Source: Microbacterium paulum (GTDB lineage Bacteria; Actinomycetota; Actinomycetes; Actinomycetales; Microbacteriaceae). From it: DNA of 52,487 nt. Shown here one piece after another: positions 40,824 to 51,712 of this stretch. The notes under the pieces were generated by a model. That model was not told the DNA's origin. It ran no database searches and saw only the letters and a list, made by a program, of their open reading frames with translations. Position 1 is the stretch's first letter. Each line of letters opens with the position of its first letter. The translations under genes were made by a program, and so were the position numbers. The stretch lies in assembly GCF_015707995.1 (NCBI RefSeq), contig NZ_JAAGRY010000016.1, positions 1 to 52,487 of the forward strand. The letters are read 5' to 3'.

Positions 40824-40864
40824 CTCTTAAGAGCGTGCGCTGTGCCGGTGAACGGCAGGTGAAC
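40824..40864 (-). promoter_or_regulatory. PHO box and pstS promoter
   Basis: On the minus strand GTTCACC-TGCC-GTTCACC (40864 to 40847), two exact 7-mers at 11-bp spacing, identical to the PhoP-binding direct repeat of streptomycetes. The second repeat sits where a -35 would be, and TTAAGAG (40824-40830) follows at 16 bp as the -10. The leader to the GTG is about 65 nt. I did not find a PhoR/PhoP pair in this window. Confidence 0.8.
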
Positions 40865-40939
40865 GCCTGCGGTGGCACCGCGGCTCGCCGGGCGTCGTCG
40901 TTATCCAGCGGTTCACGTGGCGACGTTAAAGTCGGCACC

Positions 40940-41596
40940 ATGGCCAAGACCACGACAGGCAAGGCGCAGCGGCACGCGCGCGAAGCGATCGATGAGGCGA
41001 GCACCGCCCTCGCCCGCGCGAAGAAGGCGACCGCGTCGCTGTCGGCGAAGCAGGCGCGCCGCCTGGATGACTACGTCGGTGACGCACGCAGCGCCGTGGA
41101 TGTCTCGAAGAAGAAGATCGCCCGGAAGCCCCGGAAGGTCGCTCACGACGCCGAGCGGGCGGCGCGGCGTCTGGAACGCGCCGTTGCGAAGGCGGTGACC
41201 CGCGCAGAGCGGAAGGCCCGGTTGCGCGAGTCGGCGCGGCGTGCGGCCGCCGATGCCGAGCGTGCCGAGCGCGAGGCGGCGGAGCGCGCCGCCGAGGCAA
41301 AGGCGCTGCGAAAGGCGGCGCGTCGGGCGCAGAAGGAGGCCGTGCGGGCCGAGCTGGATTCCCAGGCGGCGGATGAGGCGCTGGTGGCCGAGCTGACCTC
41401 GTCCGGGGCGGTCGAGGCCGCGGGCCCGGTCGAGGCCGCGCGCGACGCGCCCGTCGCCGAGGAGCCCGCGGCGGCTTCGGAGCGCACCGACCTCGCTGCC
41501 CTGACCGTCGTCGAGCTTCGTGCGCGGGCGCGCGCGGAAGGCCGCACCGGGTACTCGCGACTGACGAAGTCGCAGCTGATCGACCTGCTGTCCTGA
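40940..41596 (+). CDS. Ala/Lys/Arg-rich coiled-coil protein with C-terminal SAP/Rho-N domain
   Basis: 218 aa. The first 170 residues are highly charged helices (Ala, Lys, Arg, Glu), e.g. ARREAIDEAST-like and RAAADAERAEREAAERAAEA runs, suggesting a long coiled coil or histone-like DNA-binding arm. The last 35 residues form a Rho-N/SAP-like fold (LTVVELRARARAEGRTGYSR, LTKSQLIDLLS), which binds nucleic acid. Function is inferred as nucleoid- or RNA-associated. TAAAGT (40927-40932) lies 7 nt before the ATG, so the mRNA is likely leaderless. The stop is one base before the start of the synthetase gene, so the two may be co-transcribed. Confidence 0.82.
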   Translation: MAKTTTGKAQRHAREAIDEASTALARAKKATASLSAKQARRLDDYVGDARSAVDVSKKKIARKPRKVAHDAERAARRLERAVAKAVTRAERKARLRESARRAAADAERAEREAAERAAEAKALRKAARRAQKEAVRAELDSQAADEALVAELTSSGAVEAAGPVEAARDAPVAEEPAAASERTDLAALTVVELRARARAEGRTGYSRLTKSQLIDLLS

Positions 41597-41597
41597 C

Positions 41598-44500
41598 GTG
41601 TCGGAATCCAGCCCCCGGGGCATCCTCGACCGATCGGCGCACGCGCCCGCCGCCCGCACTCTCCTCGACGTTCTGCGCGAGACCACCGCGCGCCACCCCG
41701 AGGCCTCGTCGATCGACGACGGTTCGGGCGCGCTCAGCTATCGCGAGCTGATGGCGCGCGTGCTGCAGACGGCGGCGCGTCTGAACGAGCGAGGCGTCTC
41801 GCGCGGCGACCGCGTCGGGGTGCGCATGGCCTCGGGGTCGAAAGAGCTGTACATCGCGATCCTCGGCATCCTCGCCGCCGGTGCCGCCTACGTGCCGGTC
41901 GACGCCGATGATCCCGACGACCGCGCGCGGCTCGTGTTCGGCGAGGCGAAGGTGCGCGGCGTGATCGGCGGGAACGGCGAGTACGAGCCGGTCGACTCCG
42001 AACCGGGCGCACCGGAATCCGGCGCGGAGGCGGGCGGTCGCCTGTTCGACGGCGACGCGCCGCACCCGTCGACGCACGCGATCATGGCGGTGGCCCCGCC
42101 CCGCCCCGAAGACGACGCCTGGATCATCTTCACGTCGGGCTCGACGGGCGTTCCCAAGGGTGTCGCGGTGAGCCACCGCTCGGCTGCGGCCTTCGTCGAT
42201 GCCGAGGCGCGCCTTTTCCTGCAGGATGCCCCGCTGGGCCCCGATGACCGGGTGCTGGCGGGTCTGTCGGTCGCCTTCGACGCGTCGTGCGAGGAGATGT
42301 GGCTCGCGTGGCGGCACGGGGCGTGCCTCGTGCCCGCGCCGCGTGCGCTCGTGCGGTCGGGTGAAGACCTGGCCCCGTGGCTGCTGCGGCAGGGCATCAC
42401 GGTCGTCTCGACCGTGCCGACGCTCGCCGCGATGTGGCCGGCCGACTCGATCGAGAACGTGCGACTGCTGATCTTCGGCGGCGAGGCGTGCCCGCCCGAG
42501 CTCGCGGCGCGCCTGGCGGCCGAGGGTCGCGAAGTGTGGAACACCTACGGGCCGACCGAGGCGACCGTGGTCGCCTGCGCCGCACTGCTCGGCGCCGAGG
42601 GGCCCGTGCGGATCGGTCTGCCGCTCGACGGGTGGTCTCTGGCCGTCGTCGGCGCCGACCGGCAGCCGGTCGCCGACGGAGAGGTGGGCGAACTCGTCAT
42701 CGGCGGCGTCGGGCTCGCGCGCTACCTCGATCCGCAGAAGGATGCCGAGAAATACGCCCCCTCCGATGCGCTCGGCTGGGATCGCGCCTATCGCTCCGGC
42801 GACCTCGTGCGTTTCGACACGGAGGGGCTGATCTTCCAGGGCCGCGCCGACGACCAGGTGAAGGTCGGCGGGCGCCGCGTCGAACTCGGCGAGGTCGAAG
42901 CGGCGCTTCTCGATCTGCCGGGGGTGACCGGGGCCGCCGCGGCGGTCCGCCGCACCGAAGCCGGCGTGCCGGTGCTCGTGGGCTACCTCGCGGCCGACGA
43001 GGGTTTCGACCGGGTCGCCGCACGCGCGGCGCTCGTCGAGCGGCTGCCGTCGCCGATGGTGCCCCTCCTCGCCGTCGTCGACGATCTGCCGGTGCGCACC
43101 TCGGGCAAAGTCGATCGCGCCGCGCTGCCCTGGCCCTTGCCGAACGTCGAACCGGTCGCCTCCGACCTCACCGTCGGCGAGCAGTGGCTGGCGCAGCAGT
43201 GGCAGGCCGTGCTCGGCATGGTCGTCACCGACCGCAAGGCCGACTTCTTCGACCTCGGCGGTGGCTCGCTGGCCGCCGCCCAGCTGGTCTCGCGCATCCG
43301 GGCGCGCGTGCCCGACTTCTCCGTCGCCGACATCTACGACGTGCCGCGCCTGGGTGCCATGGCGAAAGCGCTCGGCTCGGCGCTGCACGAAGAGGCATCC
43401 ACAGACTTCCACCGCCCGCTGCCGACGCCCCGCGGCGCGCAGTGGCTGCAGTCCGTGCTCGGCGTGCCGCTGTTCGTGCTCACGGGCATCCGCTGGATGC
43501 TGTATCTGCTCACCGCGTCGGCGATCTGCCGGCTCGTTCCGGGCTTCGAAATCCTGCCGGCCGCGCCCTGGCCGGTGATCGTGGGTGGTCTGCTGATCTT
43601 CGCGACGCCGTTCGGACGGATGGCGATCGCGGCGCTCGCCGCACGGCTGCTGCTGCGAGGCGTGGAGCCCGGGGACTACCCGCGCGGCGGTGCGGTGCAC
43701 ATGCGATTGTGGCTCGCCGAGCAGATCGCCGACCAGGTCGATGCGGTGGGCCTCGCCGGTGCGCCGTGGATCAGCTACTACGCGCGCGCGCTCGGGGCGC
43801 GCATCGGCCGCGGTGTCGACCTGCACGCCCTGCCGCCGATCACCGGCATGCTCGACATCGGCAACGGCGCGGCGATCGAACCCGAGGTCGACCTATCGGG
43901 CTACTGGATCGACGGCGACGTCGTGCGCATCGGGGGCATCCGGATCGGCGCCGAGGCGACGGTCGGCGCGCGCAGCACGCTCGCGCCCGGCACCCGCATC
44001 GGCCGCCGCGCTGAGATCGCGCCCGGGTCGGCCGTGTTCGGCCGCGTGCGCGCCGACCAGACGTGGGCGGGATCGCCCGCCGAGCGTGTCGGCGGAACCT
44101 CCACGACGCACTGGCCCGAGGGCCGCGCTCCGGCGCCGCACCGGTGGCTCTGGGCGTATGCGGCCTCGGGGCTCGCGCTCGCCCTGTTGCCGCTCGTCGC
44201 CTTCGCCGTCGGGGGCCTCGTCATCGCCCGCGGCATGGTGGGCCGCACGACCCTCGTCGACGCGTTCGCGGGAGCGGCGCTCTGGCTCGTCCCCGCGGTG
44301 ATCGCGGCGGGCGCGACCTTCGCGATCCTGGTGCTCGTGTCGGTGCGCCTGCTGTCGATCGGACTCACCGAGGGCACCGTTCCCGTGCGAAGCCGCATCG
44401 GCTGGCAGGCGTGGACCACGGAGCGCCTGCTCGACTCGTCCCGCACGATCCTCTTCCCGCTCTACTCGAGCCTCTTCACTCCCGTGTGGCTGCGCCTGCT

Positions 44501-45554
44501 GGGCGCCCGGGTCGGGCGCGACGTCGAGGCATCCACCGTGCTGCTGATCCCGTCGCTGACGCGCATCGAAGACGGGGCGTTCCTCGCCGACGACACGATG
44601 GTCGCCTCGTACGAACTGCGCCGGGGCTGGCTGCGGCTCGGTAGCGTGCGGATCGGCAAGCGCGCCTTCCTCGGCAACTCGGGGATGGCGGCGCCCGGGC
44701 ACCGGGTGCCGCGCGACGGCCTAGTTGCGGTGCTCTCGTCGGCCCCCGCCAAGGCCAAACCGGGATCGTCGTGGCTCGGTTCGCCGGCGGTGCGGCTGCG
44801 CCGTCTTTCGGCCGAGGGCGACCAATCGCGCACGTACCAGCCGCCCGCCCGGCTGAAGCTCGCGCGTGCCCTGTGGGAGCTCTGCCGATTCGTGCCGGTC
44901 GTCGTCACGTGCGGTATCGGACTCGCCGTGCTGTTCGTGCTCGCGGGCCTCATCGAGGCGATCGGGCTCGGCTGGGCGGTGCTGCTGTCGGGCGTCGTGC
45001 TGCTGATCGCCGGTGCCGTGGCGGCCGGCATCTCGACGGCCGCGAAATGGCTGATCGTGGGCCCGATCCGCGCGGGCGAGCACCCGCTGTGGTCGAGCTT
45101 CGTGTGGCGCACCGAAGTGTCCGACACCTTCACCGAGATGGTCGCCGCGCCGTGGTTCGCGCGTGCCGCCACCGGCACTCCGGCGCTCGCCGTCTGGCTG
45201 CGCTCGCTCGGCGCGCGCATCGGGCGCGGCGTCTGGTGCGACAGCTATTGGCTGCCCGAGCCCGACCTCGTCACGCTCGGCGACGCATCGACGGTCAACC
45301 GGGGGTGCGTCGTGCAGACGCACCTGTTCCATGATCGAATCATGAGCATGGATACCGTCGAACTCGGGATCGGGGCGACCCTCGGACCCCACAGCGTGAT
45401 CCTCCCGGCCGCCACGATCGGGGCGCACGCGACCGTGGGCCCCGCCTCACTCGTCATGCGGGGCGAGACCGTGCCCGTCGGGTCGCGCTGGAGCGGCAAC
45501 CCCATCGGACCCTGGCGCGCGGTGAAAGCCCGTGCCTACCAGTCGACGACGTGA
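41598..45554 (+). CDS. Pls/PosA-family non-ribosomal peptide synthetase (epsilon-poly-lysine synthetase-like)
   Basis: 1318 aa, practically the length of S. albulus Pls. The adenylation domain (about 1-510) has [60 protein letters not shown] and [14 protein letters not shown] carrier domain (about 525-600) has the phosphopantetheine serine in [14 protein letters not shown]. There is no standard condensation or thioesterase domain; instead about six transmembrane helices alternate with three left-handed beta-helix/acyltransferase-like repeats ([14 protein letters not shown] ..., [40 protein letters not shown]), the architecture of Pls. It should polymerise one amino acid, probably a basic one, through side-chain amide bonds, and export it. 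GTG 41598 follows the previous stop by one base. The stop overlaps the aminopeptidase start. Confidence 0.9.
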   Translation: MSESSPRGILDRSAHAPAARTLLDVLRETTARHPEASSIDDGSGALSYRELMARVLQTAARLNERGVSRGDRVGVRMASGSKELYIAILGILAAGAAYVPVDADDPDDRARLVFGEAKVRGVIGGNGEYEPVDSEPGAPESGAEAGGRLFDGDAPHPSTHAIMAVAPPRPEDDAWIIFTSGSTGVPKGVAVSHRSAAAFVDAEARLFLQDAPLGPDDRVLAGLSVAFDASCEEMWLAWRHGACLVPAPRALVRSGEDLAPWLLRQGITVVSTVPTLAAMWPADSIENVRLLIFGGEACPPELAARLAAEGREVWNTYGPTEATVVACAALLGAEGPVRIGLPLDGWSLAVVGADRQPVADGEVGELVIGGVGLARYLDPQKDAEKYAPSDALGWDRAYRSGDLVRFDTEGLIFQGRADDQVKVGGRRVELGEVEAALLDLPGVTGAAAAVRRTEAGVPVLVGYLAADEGFDRVAARAALVERLPSPMVPLLAVVDDLPVRTSGKVDRAALPWPLPNVEPVASDLTVGEQWLAQQWQAVLGMVVTDRKADFFDLGGGSLAAAQLVSRIRARVPDFSVADIYDVPRLGAMAKALGSALHEEASTDFHRPLPTPRGAQWLQSVLGVPLFVLTGIRWMLYLLTASAICRLVPGFEILPAAPWPVIVGGLLIFATPFGRMAIAALAARLLLRGVEPGDYPRGGAVHMRLWLAEQIADQVDAVGLAGAPWISYYARALGARIGRGVDLHALPPITGMLDIGNGAAIEPEVDLSGYWIDGDVVRIGGIRIGAEATVGARSTLAPGTRIGRRAEIAPGSAVFGRVRADQTWAGSPAERVGGTSTTHWPEGRAPAPHRWLWAYAASGLALALLPLVAFAVGGLVIARGMVGRTTLVDAFAGAALWLVPAVIAAGATFAILVLVSVRLLSIGLTEGTVPVRSRIGWQAWTTERLLDSSRTILFPLYSSLFTPVWLRLLGARVGRDVEASTVLLIPSLTRIEDGAFLADDTMVASYELRRGWLRLGSVRIGKRAFLGNSGMAAPGHRVPRDGLVAVLSSAPAKAKPGSSWLGSPAVRLRRLSAEGDQSRTYQPPARLKLARALWELCRFVPVVVTCGIGLAVLFVLAGLIEAIGLGWAVLLSGVVLLIAGAVAAGISTAAKWLIVGPIRAGEHPLWSSFVWRTEVSDTFTEMVAAPWFARAATGTPALAVWLRSLGARIGRGVWCDSYWLPEPDLVTLGDASTVNRGCVVQTHLFHDRIMSMDTVELGIGATLGPHSVILPAATIGAHATVGPASLVMRGETVPVGSRWSGNPIGPWRAVKARAYQSTT

Positions 45555-46858
45555 ACGCGCACGAACCCTACGCGCCCGAGAGCGGTGACGACAGCTTCGA
45601 CGTCGAACTCTACGAGCTGGCGCTCGACTACTGGGTGCGCACCAATCGCCTGGGAGGGCGGGCGACGCTGAACGCCGTCGCGCTGACGACGATCTCGGCG
45701 GTGAGCGTCGACCTCATCGGCCTGCGCGCGACCCGCGTGCGCGTCGACGGGGATCGGCGCACCCGCTTCGATCAGGGGCCGCGCAAGCTGCGCGTGAGCC
45801 TGCCGCGGCGCCTGCAGCCGGGGGAGCGGTTCTCGATCGAGATCGTCTATGCCGGGGCGCCTGCCCCGCGGCGCTCGCGGTGGGGCGCGATCGGGTGGGA
45901 AGAGCTCGAAGACGGGGCGCTCGTCGCCTCGCAGCCCACCGGGGCTCCGACCTGGTTCCCGTGCAACGACCGCCCCGACAACCGCGCGCCGATGCGGCTC
46001 TCGGTCACCACCGACGCGGGCTACCTCGCCGTGCCGACGGGGCGTCCCACGGGGCAGACCGCCGCGGGCGGACGCGTGACGGTGACGGCGGAGTCGTCGG
46101 TGCCCGTGGCGACCTACCTCGCCGCGCTGCACGTGGGCCGGTACGCGCGGGTCGAGCTTGCGGGCGATGATCGGGTGCGCGTGTTCACCGTGCCCGAGAT
46201 GCGCGCCGACGCGGCGCGCGCCCTGGCCGACGTGCCCCGCATGCTCGCCGTGTTCGAAGGCGCCTTCGGGGCCTACCCGCAAGAGGACTGCGCCCTCGTG
46301 GTCACCCCCGACGTGCTCGAGATCCCGCTGGAGGCGCAGGGCATGGCCGTCTTCGGCGCGAACCATCTCGCCCCGGGGGAGCGGCGCCTGATCGCCCACG
46401 AACTGGCTCACCAGTGGTTCGGCAACAGCGTCGGGATCGGCCGCTGGCGCGACATCTGGCTGAACGAGGGCTTCGCCTGCTATGCGGAGTGGCTCTGGTC
46501 GGAGGCATCCGGCGCGCTCTCGGTGCCGGCGAAAGCCGCGAAGCACCACGCCCGCCTGCGGGCGCTCCCGCAAGACCTCGTGCTGTCAGACCCCGGTCCC
46601 GATCTGATGTTCGACGACCGCGTCTACAAGCGCGGGGCGCTCACTCTCTACGCCCTGCGCTGCGAGATCGGCGACGACGCGTTCGCGCGCGTGCTGCACA
46701 CCTGGAGCGAGACCTATCGGCACGCGCTCGCGACCGGAGACGACTTCTGCGCGCTGGCGTCGCGCGTCGCGGGGCGCGACCTCGACGAGCTGTTCGGCGC
46801 GTGGCTCGACCGCCCTCAGCTGCCGCCGCTTCCCGCTCCGCGCGCCGCGTCAGCCTGA
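45551..46858 (+). CDS. M1-family zinc metallopeptidase (short form)
   Basis: 435 aa. Zinc site [12 protein letters not shown] (H283, E284, H287) with the third ligand E306 in WLNEGF, 18 residues after H287: the M1 HEXXH-18-E pattern. The exopeptidase motif GxMEN of classical members is changed to AQGMAVFG. Lacks the about 400-residue helical C-terminal domain of PepN. The N-terminal beta-domain includes [20 protein letters not shown]. Starts with GTG overlapping the synthetase stop (GTGA), so synthesis is strictly coupled to the Pls-like enzyme. I infer a role in trimming or degrading its polymer, since epsilon-poly-lysine producers carry zinc aminopeptidases that degrade it. Its last 43 bp overlap the convergent PPTase gene. 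Confidence 0.9.
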   Translation: MNAHEPYAPESGDDSFDVELYELALDYWVRTNRLGGRATLNAVALTTISAVSVDLIGLRATRVRVDGDRRTRFDQGPRKLRVSLPRRLQPGERFSIEIVYAGAPAPRRSRWGAIGWEELEDGALVASQPTGAPTWFPCNDRPDNRAPMRLSVTTDAGYLAVPTGRPTGQTAAGGRVTVTAESSVPVATYLAALHVGRYARVELAGDDRVRVFTVPEMRADAARALADVPRMLAVFEGAFGAYPQEDCALVVTPDVLEIPLEAQGMAVFGANHLAPGERRLIAHELAHQWFGNSVGIGRWRDIWLNEGFACYAEWLWSEASGALSVPAKAAKHHARLRALPQDLVLSDPGPDLMFDDRVYKRGALTLYALRCEIGDDAFARVLHTWSETYRHALATGDDFCALASRVAGRDLDELFGAWLDRPQLPPLPAPRAASA

Positions 46859-47385
46859 CCGCCCGCGCGCACAGCGACCGCGACGAGCACCCCGGGAACC
46901 CCTCCGGCTTCCCACCCGCCGATGACGTCGGGCGCGCCCGGGATATGCGCCGTCCATCCGCCCGGGTGCTCGGCGATGTGCACGCCCTCGTGGGCGACGC
47001 GCAGACCGCGGCCGTCGGCCTTCAACGCCGCCTCGACCCGCACCCACCGCAGCAGGCCACCCGGCACCCCGCCGGCGGCCGTGCGCACGGGATCGTCGAG
47101 AAGCTCGGCGTCGATGGCGAACGAGACCACCGTGTCGGGGTGCACGGCGGCCACCGCGATCGGCCCGGCGTAGCTGACCGATGCCCGCCACGGCGCGCCG
47201 TTCACGCGCAGCGGCCCGTGATCGGCGGCGCCGCACCGCGGACACCGCGCGTCGAGGCGCGCGCCCGGCCATCCCTCCCGCGCGAGCAGCTCGCGCACGA
47301 GTCGCCGGGCCGTCGCCCGCCGTTCCTCGCCCGGGTCCGGCACCGACGCCCACGCGAGACGCACCGCGGATGCCTCGCCGGGCAC
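46816..47385 (-). CDS. 4'-phosphopantetheinyl transferase (Sfp-like)
   Basis: 189 aa. Transfers phosphopantetheine from CoA to a carrier-domain serine. Motifs: [11 protein letters not shown] (P1-type), FAIDAE (the metal-binding D-x-E), and [16 protein letters not shown] (the W..EA..KA.G.G signature). [16 protein letters not shown] matches the RCxxCGxxHGxP region near the N-terminus. Obvious client: the carrier domain of the Pls-like synthetase 1.3 kb away. GTG 47385 starts 6 nt after the mutT1 stop, placing it in the ppk-mutT1 operon. Its 3' end overlaps the M1 peptidase on the opposite strand by 43 bp, so the two transcripts are antisense there. Confidence 0.88.
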   Translation of the reverse strand: MPGEASAVRLAWASVPDPGEERRATARRLVRELLAREGWPGARLDARCPRCGAADHGPLRVNGAPWRASVSYAGPIAVAAVHPDTVVSFAIDAELLDDPVRTAAGGVPGGLLRWVRVEAALKADGRGLRVAHEGVHIAEHPGGWTAHIPGAPDVIGGWEAGGVPGVLVAVAVRAGGQADAARGAGSGGS

Positions 47386-47391
47386 CGCGCC

Positions 47392-48330
47392 TCAGCCCTT
47401 GGGTTCGTGCGTCTCGATCGCGACGATGCCCGACCCGGGGTTCGTCGCGGACAGGTGCACGACCGAGAACGCACCCGGCTCGAGCGCCGACGCGCTGCCG
47501 AGGTACGAGCCGCGCAACGTTCCGGTCGCAAGCGCGAGTTCGGTGAGGATGCCGGGGAGCACCGGCCCGTGGCTGCAGAGCACGGCCGGCTTGCGCGCGC
47601 GCACGCGCCGGCCCACGACCGACCGCAGATCGGAGGTGCCGTCTTCCCAGGCATCCTGCCCGATGAGCGGCGTGCGGTGGATCTTGCGGCCGAGGGCCGC
47701 GGCGAGCGGCGTCACGGTCGCCACGCACCGCACGGCGTCGCTCGAGACGATGCGGCGGATGCCGAAGGCGCGCAGCGGCCCGACGGCTGCGGCGGCCTGC
47801 TTCGCCCCCCGCGCGGTGAGGGGACGCAGGGCGTCGGCGCCGTCCCACTCTTCGCGGGGGAGCGCCTTCGCGTGGCGCAGCACGACGATCGGGAACGTCT
47901 CGAGTACGCCGTCGTCGACGTAGCGCAGGAACTGCTCCACGATCTCGACGTCGACCGGGTACGAGAGGTAGCCGAGCGCCTTGCGGGGCGAAACCCACTC
48001 GATCGCCGCGATCTCTTTGTTCGGCACGAACGCCGACGCGCGGATCGCGTCTTCGGTGGCCTCCGCGGACCAATAGTGCACGATCTTCTGCCGCCCGCGC
48101 GGCATGCGGTAGCGCGAGACGCCCACCGGAATGCCGAGGGCGACACGGATGCCGGTCTCTTCGAAGATCTCGCGCACGGCGGTCTCGGCGAGCGCTTCGC
48201 CGGGATCGACCTTGCCCTTGGGCAGGGTGACATCGGCGTAGGCCGTGCGATGGATGACGAGGATGCGGAGCTTTCCCGCAACCACCCGCCACACCACGCC
48301 GCCCGCGGCGTAAACGGCGGTGTCGGTCAT
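47392..48330 (-). CDS. mutT1: MutT1-type NUDIX hydrolase with histidine-phosphatase domain
   Basis: 312 aa. N-terminal NUDIX domain (about 1-140) with the box [24 protein letters not shown]-terminal histidine phosphatase domain (about 145-312) starting [16 protein letters not shown], with [15 protein letters not shown] and [11 protein letters not shown]. Mycobacterial MutT1 of the same length hydrolyses 8-oxo-(d)GTP and diadenosine polyphosphates and is likewise encoded next to ppk. ATG 48330 overlaps the ppk stop (ATGA), giving translational coupling. Confidence 0.93.
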   Translation of the reverse strand: MTDTAVYAAGGVVWRVVAGKLRILVIHRTAYADVTLPKGKVDPGEALAETAVREIFEETGIRVALGIPVGVSRYRMPRGRQKIVHYWSAEATEDAIRASAFVPNKEIAAIEWVSPRKALGYLSYPVDVEIVEQFLRYVDDGVLETFPIVVLRHAKALPREEWDGADALRPLTARGAKQAAAAVGPLRAFGIRRIVSSDAVRCVATVTPLAAALGRKIHRTPLIGQDAWEDGTSDLRSVVGRRVRARKPAVLCSHGPVLPGILTELALATGTLRGSYLGSASALEPGAFSVVHLSATNPGSGIVAIETHEPKG

Positions 48331-50501
48331 CGCACCGCGCGCCCGCGCCGGCGGCGCTGCACGTTCGTCATGGTGCGTTCCTGCAGGTCGACCAGCGGCT
48401 TGCCGTCGGCATCGACCGCGTGGCGCACCCAGTCGCCGGATGCGTCGAGCCGCCACGAGCTCGTGCCGTCGCTGAGGGCGAGGTCGAAGAAGTCGACGAG
48501 TTCTTTGACCTGTGCCGGGGCGACGACCCGGACGAGCGCCTCGACGCGGCGGTCGAGGTTCCGGTGCATCATGTCGGCGCTGCCCATGTAGACCTGCGGG
48601 TCGCCGTCGTTGTGGAAGGCGAAGATGCGCGAGTGCTCGAGGTAGCGGCCGAGGATCGAGCGCACCGTGATGTTCTCGCTGACGCCCTCGAGCCCGAGCT
48701 TGAGCGAGCAGATGCCGCGCACCCAGACATCCACGCGCACGCCCGCCTGGCTGGCGCGGTAGAGCGCGTCGATGATCTGCTCGTCGACCATCGAGTTCAC
48801 CTTGATGCGGATGTGCGCGGGCTTTCCCTCGAGCGCGTTGCGGCGCTCCTTGTCGATGAGGCGCAGCAGCCCCTTGCGCAGGTGCAGCGGCGCGACGAGC
48901 AGGCGCTTGAACTTCTTCTCGATCGCGTAGCCGCTCAGCTCGTTGAACAGGCGCGTGAGGTCGCGGCCGACCTGCTCGTCGGCGGTGAAGAGGCCGAAGT
49001 CTTCGTAGAGGCGGCTGGTCTTGGGGTTGTAGTTGCCCGTGCCGATGTGGCTGTAGCTGCGCAGCATCCCGTCTTCTTCGCGGATGACGTGCAGCAGCTT
49101 GCAGTGCGTCTTCAGGCCCACGAGCCCGTAGACCACGTGCACGCCGGCCTTTTCGAGCTTGCGCGCCCACACGATGTTCGCGGCCTCGTCGAAGCGGGCC
49201 TTGACCTCGACGAGCGCGAGCACCTGCTTGCCCCGCTCGGCCGCGTCGATGAGTGCCTGCACGATGGGGCTGTCGCCCGAAGTGCGGTACAGGGTCTGCT
49301 TGATGGCGAGCACGTGCGGGTCGCGCGCGGCCTGCTCGAGGAAGGCCACGACGCTCGTCGTGAACGACTCGTAGGGGTGGTGCACGAGCACGTCGCCCTT
49401 GCGGATCGCGGCGAACAGGTCGGCGCGGCCGTTCTGCTCGGCGGGCTGGAACGCCGTCGCCGTCACCGGCACGTGGGCCGGGTAGTGCAGCTCGGGGCGG
49501 TCGATCTTCGCGAGGTCGAACAGGCCGCGCAGGTCGAGCGGCCCGGGGAGGCGGTAGACCTCCTGGGCGGTGACCTCGAGTTCGTCGATCAGCAGGTCGA
49601 GCGTGACGTCGTCCATCTCCTCGGTGACCTCGAGGCGGATCGGCGGGCCGAACCGTCGGCGCAGCAGCTCTGCTTCGAGCGCCTGGATGAGATTCTCGGT
49701 CTCGTCTTCTTCGATCACGACGTCTTCGTTGCGCGTGAGGCGGAACGCGTGGTGCTCGAGGATTTCCATGCCCGGGAACAGGTCGCCCAGGTGGTGGGCG
49801 ATGAGCTGCTCGAGCGGCAGGTAGCGGGCGCGGCTCGCCGCCACCGACCCCGGCAGCTCGACGAAGCGGGGGAGCATCGGCGGCACCTTGAGGCGCGCGA
49901 ACTCCTGGCGCCCGGTCTTGGCGTTGCGGATGCGGATCGCGAGGTTCAGCGACAGGCCCGAGATGTAGGGGAACGGGTGCGCCGGGTCGACCGCGAGCGG
50001 CATGAGCACGGGGAACACCTGCGCCTGGAAGTACTCGTACAGCGACGCGCGCTCGTCGTCGGAGAGCTCGGCCCACGTCACGACCTCGATGCCCGAGCCC
50101 GAGAGCGCCGGGTGCACGAGGTCGAGCCACACCCGCGCGTGGCGCAGCTGCAGCGCATGCGCGCTCTCGGAGATGTCGGCCAGCACGTCCTGCGGCGCGC
50201 GGCCGACGTTCGTCGGAACGGCGAGCCCGGTCATGATGCGCCGCTTCAGGCCCGCGACGCGCACCATGAAGAACTCGTCGAGGTTCGAGGCGAAGATCGC
50301 GAGGAAGTTCGCCCGTTCGAGCACCGGCAGCGCGGGATCTTCGGCGAGCTCGAGCACCCGCTGATTGAACGCGAGCCAGCTCAGCTCGCGGTCCATGTAA
50401 CGGTGGTCGGGCAGCTGCGAGTCGTCGATCTCGACCGTCTCGTCGAAATCGTCGTCGTCGGCGTCGCCCAGACCGGTGTCCAGCACGTCGGTGTCGATCA
50501 T
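48327..50501 (-). CDS. ppk1: Polyphosphate kinase 1
   Basis: 724 aa. Reversibly polymerises ATP gamma-phosphate into inorganic polyphosphate. N-terminal domain [18 protein letters not shown] and [20 protein letters not shown]; head domain; two phospholipase D-like C-domains with [39 protein letters not shown], and the autophosphorylated H485 in [19 protein letters not shown]; the second His region is [17 protein letters not shown]. An acidic N-terminal extension of about 30 residues is typical of actinobacteria. First gene of ppk1-mutT1-PPTase. Confidence 0.97.
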   Translation of the reverse strand: MIDTDVLDTGLGDADDDDFDETVEIDDSQLPDHRYMDRELSWLAFNQRVLELAEDPALPVLERANFLAIFASNLDEFFMVRVAGLKRRIMTGLAVPTNVGRAPQDVLADISESAHALQLRHARVWLDLVHPALSGSGIEVVTWAELSDDERASLYEYFQAQVFPVLMPLAVDPAHPFPYISGLSLNLAIRIRNAKTGRQEFARLKVPPMLPRFVELPGSVAASRARYLPLEQLIAHHLGDLFPGMEILEHHAFRLTRNEDVVIEEDETENLIQALEAELLRRRFGPPIRLEVTEEMDDVTLDLLIDELEVTAQEVYRLPGPLDLRGLFDLAKIDRPELHYPAHVPVTATAFQPAEQNGRADLFAAIRKGDVLVHHPYESFTTSVVAFLEQAARDPHVLAIKQTLYRTSGDSPIVQALIDAAERGKQVLALVEVKARFDEAANIVWARKLEKAGVHVVYGLVGLKTHCKLLHVIREEDGMLRSYSHIGTGNYNPKTSRLYEDFGLFTADEQVGRDLTRLFNELSGYAIEKKFKRLLVAPLHLRKGLLRLIDKERRNALEGKPAHIRIKVNSMVDEQIIDALYRASQAGVRVDVWVRGICSLKLGLEGVSENITVRSILGRYLEHSRIFAFHNDGDPQVYMGSADMMHRNLDRRVEALVRVVAPAQVKELVDFFDLALSDGTSSWRLDASGDWVRHAVDADGKPLVDLQERTMTNVQRRRRGRAVR

Positions 50502-50564
50502 GTCTTCATCATTGCAGTCAGAGGTGACCAGTGCGTTAACCGCGCGGATGCCGGGGGCTCCGCC

Positions 50565-51263
50565 TCACGCGCCGGTGCGCTCCCGCGGCGCGGGCACCTG
50601 GTCGTCTTCGTACACGTTGAAGCGGTAGCCGACGTTGCGCACGGTGCCGATGAGCTGCTCGAGGTCGCCGAGTTTGGCGCGCAGACGTCGCACGTGCACG
50701 TCGACCGTGCGTGTGCCGCCGAAGTAGTCGTAGCCCCACACTTCGCTCAGCAGTTGCTCGCGCGTGAACACCCGCGAGGGGTGCGTCGCGAAGAAGTGCA
50801 GCAGCTGGAACTCTTTGTAGGTCAGGTCGAGCGGCTTGCCGTGCACCTTCGCCGAGTACGACGACTCGTCGATCGAGATGCCCGAGGTCTGAATGCGGCT
50901 CGACACCTGGTCGGCGCTCTGCCGACCCATCGCGAGCCGGATGCGCGCGTCGACCTCGGCGGGGCCCGCGCCGAGCAGGATCACGTCGTCGACGCCCCAG
51001 TCGGTCGAGACCGCCGTGAGCCCGCCCTCGGTGACCACGAGCACCAGGGGGGCATCGAGACCCGTCGTGTTGAGGATCTTGCACAGCGACTTCGCACCCA
51101 CGAGGTCGGTGCGCGCGTCGACGAAGATGACGTCGGCGCTCGGGGCGCCCACCAGCTGCGCCGGTTCGGCCGGAATCTGCCGAACCCGGTGGCTGAGGAG
51201 TTCGAGCGCGGGCAGGACGGGCCCTCCGCCTGCGGCGGAACTCAAGACGAGAAGCTGAGCCAT
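50565..51263 (-). CDS. OmpR/PhoB-family orphan response regulator, GlnR-like
   Basis: 232 aa. The atypical receiver (about 1-110; VLSSAAGGG ... [12 protein letters not shown] ... [12 protein letters not shown]) lacks the full acidic pocket and the usual Thr/Lys switch residues. The C-terminal winged helix (about 130-220) is standard: [66 protein letters not shown]. No partner kinase is nearby. An orphan with a degenerate receiver next to phosphate genes resembles GlnR of mycobacteria, which lies near mshD and phoT, so nitrogen/phosphate regulation is likely. ATG 51263 has GGAAGGGA upstream. Confidence 0.85.
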   Translation of the reverse strand: MAQLLVLSSAAGGGPVLPALELLSHRVRQIPAEPAQLVGAPSADVIFVDARTDLVGAKSLCKILNTTGLDAPLVLVVTEGGLTAVSTDWGVDDVILLGAGPAEVDARIRLAMGRQSADQVSSRIQTSGISIDESSYSAKVHGKPLDLTYKEFQLLHFFATHPSRVFTREQLLSEVWGYDYFGGTRTVDVHVRRLRAKLGDLEQLIGTVRNVGYRFNVYEDDQVPAPRERTGA

Positions 51264-51398
51264 GCGGTCCCTTCCGGCCGTCGAGCCGACCGTGGCTACA
51301 TCCTAAGACCTCGCCGCGCCGCCGCTCGACGGCACGGCGCCAGACGTCGCGTCGCAGCCGGATGCCACGCGGCGGCCGGGATCGGCCATGATGGAGGC

Positions 51399-51689
51399 AT
51401 GAGCATCCCGGGTCTGGCGCCGCGCGGCGGCTTCGGCGGTATCGTCGCGGTGTGGGTGGCGGCCGCGGTGATCACGATCGTGATCGGTTTCGCCGCGCCG
51501 AGCGACTGGCGTGCCGCGTGGATGCCGGTGGGTCTTGCGGGCTGCATCGTGCTGGCGTTCGTCGTGCAGCTCGCCTTCGGGCACGCCGAAGGATTCCTCC
51601 GCCGCGTCGCGGCGAGCGCCCTCGGCGCCATGGTCGTGATGGGCCTGATCGGACTGGGACTCGGACTTGCCAGCATGTTCTCGGCCTGA
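51399..51689 (+). CDS. Small three-helix membrane protein
   Basis: 96 aa: IVAVWVAAAVITIVIGFAA (about 15-33), a second helix WMPVGLAGCIVLAFVVQLAF (about 41-60) and a third, MVVMGLIGLGLGLAS. Hydrophobic throughout, no catalytic motif. ATG 51399 with GGAGG upstream; the frame is open far upstream only as antisense of ppk1 and the regulator. Family not recognised, though its position beside the regulator and a 37-aa membrane gene is one I associate with actinobacteria. Confidence 0.8.
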   Translation: MSIPGLAPRGGFGGIVAVWVAAAVITIVIGFAAPSDWRAAWMPVGLAGCIVLAFVVQLAFGHAEGFLRRVAASALGAMVVMGLIGLGLGLASMFSA

Positions 51690-51712
51690 CCGGGTGCGGG
51701 TAGAGTGAGGTC

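Noticed and set aside
48420..51398. Long plus-strand frame opposite ppk1 and the response regulator
   Set aside because: Antisense shadow. Only its last 291 bp (51399-51689) have a ribosome-binding site and protein-like composition.
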